Shown: positions 26,195 to 34,394, counted from the stretch's first letter. The stretch: DNA of 64,000 nucleotides from Actinomadura opuntiae (GCF_030283205.1 NZ_JASNWF010000009.1:248001-312000), one strand, 5' to 3'. Numbers and translations: made by a program. The notes: generated by a model from the sequence alone, not told the origin.

Positions 26195-26977
26195 ATGGAC
26201 GAGCGGATCGGGCGGGCGCGCGCGAAGCTGGCGGACCTGCGGGCGGCACCGGCCGTCCCGCCGCCCGGCGAGCACGCCCCCGGCCACGCGGTCTCCGAGG
26301 ACGACCGCGTCCGCGTGATCGCCGCCGCCCGCCGCGTGACCGCGATCGAGCTGGACCCCCGCCTCCTGCGGCTCGACGCCGACGACCTCGCCGCCGAGCT
26401 CACCGCCGTGATCAACGCGGCGCTCGACCGGGCCCGTCCGGCCCCGCCCGAGGCGCGGGACGTCCCGCCGGTCGACCTGAACGCGATCCGCGCGAAGCTC
26501 GGCACCGTCCTCGACGAGGGCCAGGCCGGCATGCGGCGGATCACCGGCGCGCTCGGCGACGCCGTCGCGCAGATCAACGAGCGGGCCGTCATGCGCGGCA
26601 CCTTCGAGCCGCCCGACTTCGAGGACATGTTCGCCCGCACCCGCGCCGCGCTCGCCGCCGCCGGCGGCGGCGCCCACGGCACCGCCGAGGGCGAGGCGTG
26701 GGCGGTGGACGACCAGCTGTACGCGAAGGCGTCCTCGTCGGGCCACGTCGTCCGGCTGGTCTGGGAGTACGGCCTGAGCGCCGCCGACATCGCCGACGGC
26801 GCCCGCGCCGCGGTCAACGACGCCCTCGCCCGCGCCGAGACCGAGGCCCGCCGGTCCGCCGCCCCGTCCGCGGAGTTCACCGAGAACGTCCGCGCCGCCC
26901 AGGACGCCGGCCTACGCGAACTCGGCAGATACGTCACGTCTTTGCAGTCCCTGATGAGCGACGTCCAGCCGAAGTAG
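26195..26977 (+). CDS. Tandem YbaB/EbfC-like protein of a secretion/toxin locus
   Basis: A 260-residue acidic, Ala-rich protein with two similar modules: DDRVRVIAAARRVTAIELDPRLLRL...LTAVINAALDRA (about 30-90), and DDQLYAKASSSGHVVRLVWEYGL...ARAAVNDALARAE (about 168-222). Each matches the strand-strand-helix core of YbaB/EbfC. In actinomycetes such proteins recur at the head of WXG100/polymorphic-toxin operons, where they may be adaptors rather than nucleoid proteins (inference). The WXG100 gene follows after 11 bp. Confidence 0.65.
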   Translation: MDERIGRARAKLADLRAAPAVPPPGEHAPGHAVSEDDRVRVIAAARRVTAIELDPRLLRLDADDLAAELTAVINAALDRARPAPPEARDVPPVDLNAIRAKLGTVLDEGQAGMRRITGALGDAVAQINERAVMRGTFEPPDFEDMFARTRAALAAAGGGAHGTAEGEAWAVDDQLYAKASSSGHVVRLVWEYGLSAADIADGARAAVNDALARAETEARRSAAPSAEFTENVRAAQDAGLRELGRYVTSLQSLMSDVQPK

Positions 26978-26988
26978 CGGGAGGCCGC

Positions 26989-27312
26989 ATGGCGCCGGAA
27001 CTGAAGGTCGACCACGAGCAGATGCTCAAGAGCGGCCGCGACATCGGGAACGCGGCCACCGACCTGCGCTCCCACTGGCAGCAGTTCCAGGGAGAGCTGT
27101 CCTCCTACGGGCAGCCCTGGGGCGAGGACGACATCGGCTCGATCATCGGCGGCTGCTACCAGGCCGTCCTCGAGGTGTTCCAGGACTGCCTGGACGACAA
27201 CATCGAGGGCGTCGCGGAGCACGGCGACGGCGTCCAGACGATGGCCGCCGGCTACCGCGAGGCCGAGGACACCTCCGCCATCGAGGTCAACCGCGTCAAC
27301 GACGTCCTCTGA
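26989..27312 (+). CDS. WXG100-family (EsxA/B-like) protein
   Basis: A 107-residue helical-hairpin protein. The first helix has LKVDHEQMLKSGRDIGNAATDLRSHWQQF, the turn has QPWGEDDIGSIIGGCYQ in place of a strict WXG, and the second helix ends with VAEHGDGVQTMAAGYREAEDTSA, carrying a Y-x3-D/E-type secretion signal. It is probably exported by a type VII secretion system or acts as partner of the following toxin component. The stop overlaps the next start (TGATG). Confidence 0.78.
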   Translation: MAPELKVDHEQMLKSGRDIGNAATDLRSHWQQFQGELSSYGQPWGEDDIGSIIGGCYQAVLEVFQDCLDDNIEGVAEHGDGVQTMAAGYREAEDTSAIEVNRVNDVL

Positions 27313-27806
27313 TGGGCCTGCAACTCCCCGGCGAGCTGCGCTCGCTGCTGTCGATGCTCGGCTACAGCTGGCCCGAGGCGGACGAGACCAAGCTCATGGA
27401 GATGGGCGCCGCCTGGCTCCGGTTCGCCGGCACCCTCGGCCAGCCGGTCGCCGACGCCCACGGCCACGCCCAGCAGGTCTGGACGACCCACGAGGCCGAC
27501 GGCGTCCAGGCCTTCAAGGACTCCTGGACGCAGGGCGACGCCCCGCACGCCAACCTGGAGGACGCCCGCACCGCCGCCCAGATCATCGGCGCGGGCCTGA
27601 TGGTCTGCGGCGGCATCGTCCTCGGCCTGAAGATCAACACGATCGTCCAGCTCGCCCTGCTCGCCGCCGAGATCGCCCAGGCCATCGCCACCGCCCCGGA
27701 GACCTTCGGCGCCTCCCTCGCCGAGATCCCCATTTTCAAGGAGATCACCGGCGCCCTCATCGACCAGCTCATCAACCTCGCCATAGACGCGATCCTCAAT
27801 GGCTAA
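27312..27806 (+). CDS. WXG-like N-terminal module of a split polymorphic toxin
   Basis: A 164-residue protein of the kind found as the N-terminus of long WXG100-type toxins. LGYSWPEADETKLMEMGAAWLRFA and VWTTHEADGVQAFKDSWT fit the helical export module. Two hydrophobic segments follow (QIIGAGLMVCGGIVLGLKI, then IVQLALLAAEIAQAIATA). It then ends and the nuclease is a separate overlapping gene, so the classic single-chain toxin appears split in two. It overlaps both neighbours by a few bases. Confidence 0.72.
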   Translation: MGLQLPGELRSLLSMLGYSWPEADETKLMEMGAAWLRFAGTLGQPVADAHGHAQQVWTTHEADGVQAFKDSWTQGDAPHANLEDARTAAQIIGAGLMVCGGIVLGLKINTIVQLALLAAEIAQAIATAPETFGASLAEIPIFKEITGALIDQLINLAIDAILNG

Positions 27807-28308
27807 GGGCAAGGGCAAGGCCACCGCCGGCCTGATGGGCGAGGCGATCAAGTTCCTCCGCAGAGCCAACCGCCGGAACCGTCGCGGACGAATGAACCCC
27901 CACTTCAGGGATCACGTGTTCAAGGGGCACGAGAGACCCGGACTCCCCAGCGGATCCGGATACCACTACCGGCCGGGCGGCAAGGACTGGCCCGGCCGCC
28001 GCCTCAAGCCGGGAACCTCGGTCACCAAGGATCCCGCGACGGGCGCCTACCGCGGCCAGCCGCAGTTCTGGGACCACACGACCAACCCGCCCGGCTGGAA
28101 GAACAAGGCCGGTAACGGCGGCGAGAGTTCGTTCTTCCCCGACCACTGGCCACCGCAGAAGGTCGACGCCGCGATCGCCGGAGCATTCCACAAGGGCACT
28201 CCGGTCCCGGGCACCAACAAGTGGCGCGGCACCTATGATGGGGTGACGATCGAAGGGTTCTACGATGGTCAAGGTGGATATACCCACGGTTGGCCGATCG
28301 TGCCGTAA
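27799..28308 (+). CDS. EndoU-type ribonuclease toxin
   Basis: A 169-residue protein with a basic N-terminus (KGKGKATAG...RRANRRNRRGR) followed by the bacterial EndoU pattern: HFRDHVFKGHERPG and SGYHYRP supply the two histidines, SSFFPDHWPPQKVDAAIAGAF is the conserved helix start, and KWRGTYDGVTIEGFYDGQG with a final Gly/Tyr stretch closes the fold. Bacterial EndoU toxins cleave tRNA or other RNA in neighbouring cells. It begins inside the 3' end of the WXG-like gene (8-bp overlap) and is followed at once by candidate immunity genes. Confidence 0.78.
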   Translation: MAKGKGKATAGLMGEAIKFLRRANRRNRRGRMNPHFRDHVFKGHERPGLPSGSGYHYRPGGKDWPGRRLKPGTSVTKDPATGAYRGQPQFWDHTTNPPGWKNKAGNGGESSFFPDHWPPQKVDAAIAGAFHKGTPVPGTNKWRGTYDGVTIEGFYDGQGGYTHGWPIVP

Positions 28309-28325
28309 CGGATGGGGGCCGCTTC

Positions 28326-28769
28326 GTGACCATTATGACGTTCTCGCTCGACGAGTACAGATTGCCGATCTACCAGGCCGAGGACGGAAAGTACCAGGCC
28401 CTGGGGGCGTGGATAACGACCGATATCTCGATCTATAAGAAGACGTGCCTCGATGCGTTGGCCATGGTGCACGACATCGTTGCGGGGCGGGCGCCCTTCG
28501 AGCCATGGAGCAGCGAGAACTACGAGGTCGACTTCTCTCCGTCGGGCGTCCGCATCCAGAACCTCTGGGTACCCCACGAAAAAGGCGAGTACTCCGTCGC
28601 CGACATGAAAGAGGTGGTAGAGGAGTACTGGAAATTCCTCGCCTCCATCCCCGACAACCCGCAACTCGTCCGCGGCTACCGGCCGGACCTGCCTGAATGG
28701 CAAGCCGACCTGTTGCGCTGGGAAGAAACCTGGAACCGCCCCCACCCCTACCGCGGCACCTTCTTCTGA
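28326..28769 (+). CDS. Probable immunity protein 1 (EndoU-associated)
   Basis: A 147-residue acidic protein starting at GTG 28326, 8 nt after GGGGG. It has no membrane segment. Its C-terminal half (MKEVVEEYWKFLASIPDN...LRWEETWNRPHPYRGTFF) shares the YxxFLA ... W ... HPxRG signature with the two following ORFs, which marks a tandem family. Location directly after the nuclease and its acidic nature support an immunity role; the family is not one I can name. Confidence 0.65.
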   Translation: MTIMTFSLDEYRLPIYQAEDGKYQALGAWITTDISIYKKTCLDALAMVHDIVAGRAPFEPWSSENYEVDFSPSGVRIQNLWVPHEKGEYSVADMKEVVEEYWKFLASIPDNPQLVRGYRPDLPEWQADLLRWEETWNRPHPYRGTFF

Positions 28770-28785
28770 CTCCGCAAGGGGCGTC

Positions 28786-29187
28786 GTGACAGGACGCAGG
28801 GTCGAGTTCTTTCGGGATGAGCTGGGGGCGCCGGACGGGCGGCCGTCGAGCGAGTCGTATGCGTCCATCGCCTCGCTCCTCGTGAGCGACGTGGGCAACT
28901 CGACACGTTGGTGCCTGGACCTCCTCAGCATGCTCGAAGACGTTCGAACCGGCACTTCCGACGAAGACGAATGGCTCGGCAACTCCTGCGCCGGTGTGAT
29001 CACGAAGAACGGGTTCGAGTTGACGGATCTCTACGATGACGAGTGGACTTTCCGCTATGGGCTGGACGATGCACACGACGTGACTGTCGACTACCTGGAC
29101 TTTCTTGCGCGCGACACGGTCCGATCGGAAGTGGACCAGTGGGAGGCCACGAAGGGACGTCGGCATCCGTGCCGAGGCCATCTGTGA
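28786..29187 (+). CDS. Probable immunity protein 2 (paralogue)
   Basis: A 133-residue acidic protein from GTG 28786 with AAGGGG upstream. VSDVGNSTRWCLDLLSMLEDV resembles VGDVQTGGDWLLDML in the third copy. The end (VDYLDFLARDT...WEATKGRRHPCRGHL) matches the terminal signature of the first copy. It lies 16 bp behind the first immunity gene. It may neutralise a different EndoU variant. Confidence 0.62.
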   Translation: MTGRRVEFFRDELGAPDGRPSSESYASIASLLVSDVGNSTRWCLDLLSMLEDVRTGTSDEDEWLGNSCAGVITKNGFELTDLYDDEWTFRYGLDDAHDVTVDYLDFLARDTVRSEVDQWEATKGRRHPCRGHL

Positions 29188-29203
29188 TTCGATCGGGCTG
29201 CCG

Positions 29204-29490
29204 ATGATTTCGTTTTTTAGCGGTGGGCATGGGGTGCCGGATTATGACTTCACTGATGAGGCTGAGACCGCGCTTGGGGCGTTTCTGGTCGGTGACGTCC
29301 AGACCGGCGGTGACTGGTTGCTCGACATGCTGGCCTGGTGGGGCACTACCCGCTGGCCGACGCGAGCGAGGTCATGGTGCGCTACTGGGCCTTCCTCGCC
29401 GGGCATTCGAGCGTGGGGTGGAAGCGGCGGGAGCTCGCCGGGTGGGAGGCCCGGCGTTCTCGTCGGCATCCGGTGCGGGATGTGTTGTAG
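29204..29490 (+). pseudogene. Frameshifted third immunity paralogue
   Basis: ATG 29204 opens a frame reading FLVGDVQTGGDWLLDMLAW up to about 29335. Homology then continues in another frame as GHYPLADASEVMVRYWAFLAGHSS...WEARRSRRHPVRDVL, ending TAG at 29488-29490. The shift fits loss of one base (or a sequencing error) near 29335-29341. The two halves together reproduce the YxxFLA ... W ... RHPxR signature of the two upstream genes. Confidence 0.72.
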
Positions 29491-29496
29491 GGGTGT

Positions 29497-30393
29497 TCAG
29501 CGCAGGGTGATCGGGGTTTCGGATTCGATGCGGGTCAGTTTCTCGGGGTTGCGGACGTAGTAGAGGCCGGTGATGCGGGCGTCCTCGACGCGGATCGCCA
29601 TGACGCCGTCGAGCTCGCCGTCGACCCGCATGAGCAGCGCCGGGTTGCCGTTGACCACGGTCGGGTGGGTGGTGATCGTGGCCCGGGTCTTGCCGGTGCC
29701 GCCGATGATGTAGCGGGCCACCTTGCCGGCGCCGTTGATCGGCCGCAGCGCGGCCTGCTTCACGCCGCCGCCGTCGCTCACCAGGACGATCTCAGGGGCG
29801 AGTACGTCGAGCAGGCCCTGCAGGTCGCCGGTGTCGAGGGCGCGGCGGAACGACTCCAGGACGGCCCGGGTCTCGCTCGCCGACACCGTCTCGCGGGGCC
29901 GCCGGGCGTCGACGTGCCGGCGGGCGCGGTAGGCGATCTGCCGGACGGCCGCCGGGCTCTTGCCGACCGCCTCCGCGATCTCCTCGTAGCTCACGTCGAA
30001 CGCCTCGCGCAGCACGAAGACGGCGCGTTCGGTCGGCGACAGCGTCTCCAGGACGAGCATCAGCGCCATCGACATGCTCTCGGCGAGATCGACGTCCTCC
30101 GCCACGTCCGGCGTGGTGAGCAGCGGCTCGGGCAGCCAGGGGCCGACGTAGGCCTCCTTGCGCCGCGTCATCGTCCGCAGCCGGTTGAGCGCCTGCCGGG
30201 TCGTGATCCGCACCAGGTAGGCGCGCTCGTCGCGGACCTCCGCCCGGTCGACCCGGACCCACCGCAACCAGGTCTCCTGGAGCACGTCCTCGGCGTCGGC
30301 CGCGGAGCCGAGCATCTCGTACGCGACGGTGAAGAGCAGGTTGCGGTGGCGGACGAAGGCCTCCGTCGCCGGATCGGCGGTGGGGTCGCTCAC
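29497..30393 (-). CDS. ECF41-group (SigJ-like) sigma factor
   Basis: A 298-residue ECF sigma factor. Region 2 (FVRHRNLLFTVAYEMLGSAADAEDVLQETWLRW) and region 4 (LETLSPTERAVFVLREAFDVSYEEIAEAV) are clear. Between and after them lie the three ECF41 signatures: WLPEP after region 2, DGGG (SDGGGVKQAALRPI) and NPEKL near the C-terminus in the SnoaL-like domain. That domain replaces a separate anti-sigma factor. GTG at 30391-30393 overlaps the stop of the upstream FAD oxidoreductase, the usual ECF41 partner type. Confidence 0.9.
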   Translation of the reverse strand: MSDPTADPATEAFVRHRNLLFTVAYEMLGSAADAEDVLQETWLRWVRVDRAEVRDERAYLVRITTRQALNRLRTMTRRKEAYVGPWLPEPLLTTPDVAEDVDLAESMSMALMLVLETLSPTERAVFVLREAFDVSYEEIAEAVGKSPAAVRQIAYRARRHVDARRPRETVSASETRAVLESFRRALDTGDLQGLLDVLAPEIVLVSDGGGVKQAALRPINGAGKVARYIIGGTGKTRATITTHPTVVNGNPALLMRVDGELDGVMAIRVEDARITGLYYVRNPEKLTRIESETPITLR

Positions 30394-31484
30394 TTGCCCT
30401 TCCCGTCCTTCGATCCGGGGAGGCCGGTGGCGCCGATCCCGGTGCGGGCGCTCCATCCGGCGCTGCGGACCACCAGCTCCTTGGTCGCGGCGCCGGGACG
30501 GCCGGCGAGGTACTGCCGCCGCGGGCTGTCGTCCCGGCGGGACAGCTGGATCACGCCGTCGCGGCGGCCGAGGCTGACGCACGTGGCGACGTACTCGACC
30601 GAGTAGGGCCTGAGCGGGCGGCCCTTCGCCAGCCGGGCCAGCGTGTCGGCCGCGTGCACGCCCTGCGGCTCGGCGGTCTGGCAGGACATGCGGGAGCCGG
30701 GGACGGCGGCGCAGTCGCCGACCGCGAGGATCCGCGGGTCGCTCACGCTGCGCAGGTACTCGTCCACGACGGCGCGGCCCCGCTCGTCGACCTTCAGGCC
30801 GCTGCGCGCCGCCAGGTCGGGGACGCCGCCGATCACGGCCCACAGGGTGACGTCGGAGGCGAGCCGCTCTCCGGACCGCAGCAGCACCGCACCGGCCTCC
30901 ACCTCGTCCACTCCGTCCTCCAGCACCGACACCTTCAATCGTTCCAGGCCGGCGCGCACCCGACGGCGGGCCCCCGGCGACAGGGAGGCCGCGAAGTCCC
31001 GTCCGACGAGCCGGACCTCCAGGTCGGGACGGGCGTAGGCGACCTCGGCGGCGGTCTCGATGCCGGTCGGCCCGGCGCCGACGACGGTCACCGTCCCGCC
31101 CGCGGCCAGCTCCGCCAGCGCCGCGCGGGCCTGCTCGGCCCCCTCCCACGTCCCGACCGGGACGGTGCCGGGCAGCGGCGACAGCGTGCTCCCGACGGCC
31201 AGGACCAGGTAGTCGAAGTCCAGGGTCTCGCCGCCGTCGAGAACAACGCTGCCGTCGCCGATCTTCTCGACCGCCGCCCGCCGCGAGCGGACGCCGTCGC
31301 GCAGCACCTGCGCGAGCGGCGTCGCAGCCTTCCCCGTCCCGGCCAGCTGCTGGTGCAGCCGCACCCGCTCAACGAAGTCGGCCCGCGGGTTGACCACCGT
31401 GATCTCCGCGCCGGGCACCTTCTTCGCCAGCCGGTTCGCCGCGAGCGTCCCTGCGTATCCAGCACCTGCAACGACGACCTTCAT
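30390..31484 (-). CDS. NAD(P)/FAD-dependent oxidoreductase (NDH-2/ferredoxin-reductase-like)
   Basis: A 364-residue flavoprotein. MKVVVAGAGYAGTLAANRLAK is the FAD GxGxxG motif, VTVVGAGPTGIETAAEVA is the second (NADH) Rossmann motif, and ILAVGDCAAVPG is the FAD-binding Asp motif. It lacks the membrane-binding C-terminus of true type-2 NADH dehydrogenases. GGAGGAGG lies 5 nt before the ATG. The ECF41 sigma gene follows with a 4-bp overlap; oxidoreductases are one of the classes found beside ECF41 and are presumed targets. Confidence 0.87.
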   Translation of the reverse strand: MKVVVAGAGYAGTLAANRLAKKVPGAEITVVNPRADFVERVRLHQQLAGTGKAATPLAQVLRDGVRSRRAAVEKIGDGSVVLDGGETLDFDYLVLAVGSTLSPLPGTVPVGTWEGAEQARAALAELAAGGTVTVVGAGPTGIETAAEVAYARPDLEVRLVGRDFAASLSPGARRRVRAGLERLKVSVLEDGVDEVEAGAVLLRSGERLASDVTLWAVIGGVPDLAARSGLKVDERGRAVVDEYLRSVSDPRILAVGDCAAVPGSRMSCQTAEPQGVHAADTLARLAKGRPLRPYSVEYVATCVSLGRRDGVIQLSRRDDSPRRQYLAGRPGAATKELVVRSAGWSARTGIGATGLPGSKDGKGK

Positions 31485-31555
31485 GTCCGCCTCCTCCATC
31501 GAAATGGGTTCGCACATGAGACACCGCGGGCCGCCCGCGCATAACAACGTCGCGA

Positions 31556-31584
31556 GTGACCCGCGTCACGCACACCGAGGTGAC
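31556..31584. promoter_or_regulatory. GTGAC/GTCAC repeats upstream of the oxidoreductase-sigma operon
   Basis: GTGAC (31556-31560) and GTCAC (31565-31569) form a 5-4-5 palindrome, with a further GTGAC at 31580-31584. They lie 70-100 bp upstream of the oxidoreductase start, where an activator or ECF41 recognition element would sit. Identification as a binding site is inference. Confidence 0.3.
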
Positions 31585-31720
31585 CGAAATGTGATCAGCA
31601 GTCTTTTCCCGAGCGACAACCGCTAGTGGATCTTGGACGTCTCCTGATCGTTTCCTGAACGCCCGCGGAGAGGCCCTTCCTTGCGCCGAACGTCGTCCCT
31701 CCTGGCCACCGCCCAGCGGG

Positions 31721-31834
31721 TGGTTCAGCGAGAGCTTCAAGGCGTCCCAGGACGGGACGTGGATGGCCGCCTGCGACGGCAGCGCGAACTACCTCGCGTC
31801 GAACAAGCCCAGCGACTACGTGGATGTGCGATGA
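31721..31834 (+). pseudogene. C-terminal relic of a paralogue of the next gene
   Basis: The frame ending TGA at 31832-31834 encodes FSESFKASQDGTWMAACDGSANYL and then SDYVDVR. The complete gene downstream ends FRKGFKASKDGTWRAYYGGSSAYV and then DDYVDVR. Only about 37 codons are recognisable and no start or upstream domain remains, so this is the 3' stub of a lost tandem copy. Its stop overlaps the ATG of the complete gene (ATGA at 31831). Confidence 0.75.
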
Positions 31835-33486
31835 AGATTCGGATGCGCCGTTTGCTGGCGCTCTTCACGGGACTGGTAACGGTCGCGGTGCTTGTCGTGG
31901 TGCCGTCCGCGAATGCGGCGGACTCCCCGAACATCCGGTCGGTTCGGCTGTTGTCGCCGGGGGCGACCACGCAGATCGAGGTGGCCGCCGTTTCGCAGAG
32001 CGACATCACGAAGGTGCGCGCCGACCTGCGGACGCTTGGCGGCGGGCCTGAGACCGTTCCGGTGGACGACTTCGAGCTGGTCGGCGGCACCGCCAAGGAC
32101 GGCGTGTGGCGGACGAAGTCCGCGGTGACGGTGGCGCAGGGCCGCTGGACGGTGGACGTCGAGCTCACGAACGCCGCCATGACGCGGAACCTGCCTGGGC
32201 GGGCCGTGATCGACAACGGGCTGGACACGGAGCTCGCGGACGTGGCGGTGTCGCCGACCACGGTGGACGTCGACCATCCGCAGGTGACCTTCCGCGCCCG
32301 GCTGCTCGCCAGGAACCCCGACGGCGCACAGACGCCCGTCGCGGGGGCCCGGCTGCACGTCGACCAGCCGGACGGGCAGAGCGTCACGGCGGTCACCGAC
32401 GCGGACGGGCGCGCCGAGGGGACCGCCGCCTTCACCGCGTCCGGTGACGTCGTCGTGTCGTACCCGGGCGACTTCCTGCACCGGCCGGCGCGGAGCGCGG
32501 CGACGGCGATCTCCAAGCAGCGGCTCCGCACCCGGATCAGCCTGGCGATCAAGGGACGGCTCATCGCGGGTGAGAAGGCGACGATCACCGGGAAGCTCGA
32601 ACGGCAGGACCGGGCCGGCGCGTGGGCGCCGTTGGCGGGCAAGCAGGTCGACCTGCAGTTCGACAAGGCGGTCGGCGGTGACTGGCACACGGTCGCCTCG
32701 CCGAAGACGGACGCGAACGGCGTCTACAGTGCGACGGTCCCGGTGACCGATGACGGCGCCTGGAATGTCTCCTTCGCGGGCGATCCGGTCCATCTCCCTG
32801 GCGACTACGCCGACTACCTGCAGTCGTCCGATGACACCAGCGTCGTCCAGATCGCCTACCGGACGTCCATCAGCGGCTTCGACGCCGGTCCCGAGCCGGT
32901 CGGCAGAGGCGACACGATGACGGCGACCGGCCAGGTCCTGCGCAGGCTGGCGGACGGCCGATGGGTCGCGGCCGATAGCGCCCTCGTGGAGCTGCAGTTC
33001 TCCACCGACCAGAAGACGTGGAGCGACGTCGTGGCGGGGGTCCTCGACGGAGCGGGCCGGTTCGCGATCCCGACGCGTGCGGCGCGGGACGGGTACTGGC
33101 GGGCCGTCGTGCGCGACGACGGGTTCGCCTCCTTGCCGTCCACCGGCCCGGCCGACTACGTGGACGTCCGGTACCGCACGGAGATCGCCGATTTCAACGC
33201 GAGTCCTGAGCCTGTGGTCAAGGGCCGTACGGTCACCATCGTCGGCGCGCTCTACCGGGAGCCCAAGCCGAACCAGTGGACGAGCTTCGGTAAGCAGAAG
33301 GTGTCGTTCTACTTCCGGGCCAAGGGGGCGTCCACGTGGACGTATCTGGGCGCTGCCACGGCCGACGGGCTCGGGCGGTTCCGGAAGGGGTTCAAGGCGT
33401 CCAAGGACGGCACCTGGCGCGCCTACTACGGCGGCTCGTCCGCGTACGTGAAGGCGTTCCGGGACGACTACGTGGACGTGCGTTAG
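31831..33486 (+). CDS. Secreted protein with tandem Ig-like repeats
   Basis: A 551-residue protein with a signal peptide (RMRRLLALFTGLVTVAVLVVVPSANA). After an N-terminal region of about 200 residues come three repeats of about 100 residues, each opening RT(R/S)IS or RTEIADF and containing a GxVxxxxxG(R/W)xxxxGxxVxLxF core and an aromatic-rich end (GYWRAVVRDD, TWRAYYGGS). No wall anchor or catalytic motif is seen, so it may be a secreted structural, adhesive or stalk protein. Truncated copies upstream suggest recent duplication and loss. Confidence 0.72.
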   Translation: MKIRMRRLLALFTGLVTVAVLVVVPSANAADSPNIRSVRLLSPGATTQIEVAAVSQSDITKVRADLRTLGGGPETVPVDDFELVGGTAKDGVWRTKSAVTVAQGRWTVDVELTNAAMTRNLPGRAVIDNGLDTELADVAVSPTTVDVDHPQVTFRARLLARNPDGAQTPVAGARLHVDQPDGQSVTAVTDADGRAEGTAAFTASGDVVVSYPGDFLHRPARSAATAISKQRLRTRISLAIKGRLIAGEKATITGKLERQDRAGAWAPLAGKQVDLQFDKAVGGDWHTVASPKTDANGVYSATVPVTDDGAWNVSFAGDPVHLPGDYADYLQSSDDTSVVQIAYRTSISGFDAGPEPVGRGDTMTATGQVLRRLADGRWVAADSALVELQFSTDQKTWSDVVAGVLDGAGRFAIPTRAARDGYWRAVVRDDGFASLPSTGPADYVDVRYRTEIADFNASPEPVVKGRTVTIVGALYREPKPNQWTSFGKQKVSFYFRAKGASTWTYLGAATADGLGRFRKGFKASKDGTWRAYYGGSSAYVKAFRDDYVDVR

Positions 33487-33500
33487 CGTACGCTGCCCTC

Positions 33501-34325
33501 GTGGTCGACTTCGATCTTTACGAGCGCGAGCTGTGGGCCGGGCGGGCCCCCGCGTACGAGCGGGGGTTCGCCCGGCTCACGCGGTACATGGTCGGGCCCC
33601 TGCTGGACGCCGCGGGCGTCGCGGCCGGGACCCGGGTGCTCGAGGTGGGGACCGGGCCGGGCTTCGTGGCCGCGGAGGCGGTGCGGCGGGGCGCGGAGGT
33701 GTCCGCGCTGGACGCCGACCCGGACATGGCGGAGGCGGCCCGGCGGAACGTGCCGGGGCTGGACGTGCAGGTGGCGGTGCTGCCGGAGGTGCCGTTCCAG
33801 GACGGCACGTTCGACGCGGTCGTCGGCAACTTCGTGATCAACCATGTCGGTGAGCCGGGCGCGGCGCTCGCCGAGCTGCGGCGGGTGCTGCGGCCGGAGG
33901 GGCGGCTGGCGCTGAGCTGCTGGGTGATGCCGGGCATCGGCGCGCTCGCGGTGGTGCGGGAGGCGATCGACGCGGCCGGGGTGCCGTGGCCGGACGACAT
34001 CCCGCCGTCGCCGTTCATGGAGTACGGCGAGGCGATGGCGTTCCGGCGGCTGGTGACGGAGGCGGGCTTCGCCGACGTCGCGGTCGAGGAGGTGACCTGG
34101 GAGCACGTCGTCGACCCTGAGGAGTGGTGGGAGACGGGCGCGCTCTCGGCGGTCGGCAGCAACGGCGTCGCCGTCAGCCGGCAGGACGAGAAGACCATCG
34201 CGCGGATCAAGGCGGAGTACGACCGGCTCGTCGCGGAGTACGCGTTGCCCGCGGGCTCGGATCCGGACCTGGACGGCCAGGTGGCGCTGCCCGCGCACGC
34301 CCTGCTGGCCAGCGCCCGGCACTGA
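33501..34325 (+). CDS. Class I SAM-dependent methyltransferase
   Basis: A 274-residue methyltransferase of the UbiE/type 11 form. VLEVGTGPGFVAAEAVRRG is motif I binding SAM, VSALDADPDMAE is the acidic loop, and FDAVVGNFVINHV and ALAELRRVLRPEGRLALSCW are motifs II and III. The C-terminal part probably binds the substrate, which is unknown. GTG 33501 follows TACGCT by 6 nt with no ribosome site, so it is likely leaderless. Confidence 0.85.
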   Translation: MVDFDLYERELWAGRAPAYERGFARLTRYMVGPLLDAAGVAAGTRVLEVGTGPGFVAAEAVRRGAEVSALDADPDMAEAARRNVPGLDVQVAVLPEVPFQDGTFDAVVGNFVINHVGEPGAALAELRRVLRPEGRLALSCWVMPGIGALAVVREAIDAAGVPWPDDIPPSPFMEYGEAMAFRRLVTEAGFADVAVEEVTWEHVVDPEEWWETGALSAVGSNGVAVSRQDEKTIARIKAEYDRLVAEYALPAGSDPDLDGQVALPAHALLASARH

Positions 34326-34349
34326 CCCGGGCAGACGCCCGGCAGCCGA

Positions 34350-34394
34350 CCCGCGTAGGCGCGCGGCGCCTGGCCCGCGTAGGCGCGCGGCGCC
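34350..34394. repeat. 24-bp spaced direct repeat upstream of serS
   Basis: CCCGCGTAGGCGCGCGGCGCC occurs at 34350-34370 and again at 34374-34394. Each copy contains the self-complementary core GGCGCGCGGCGCC, able to form a hairpin. It may terminate the methyltransferase transcript or be a slippage duplication. Confidence 0.65.
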
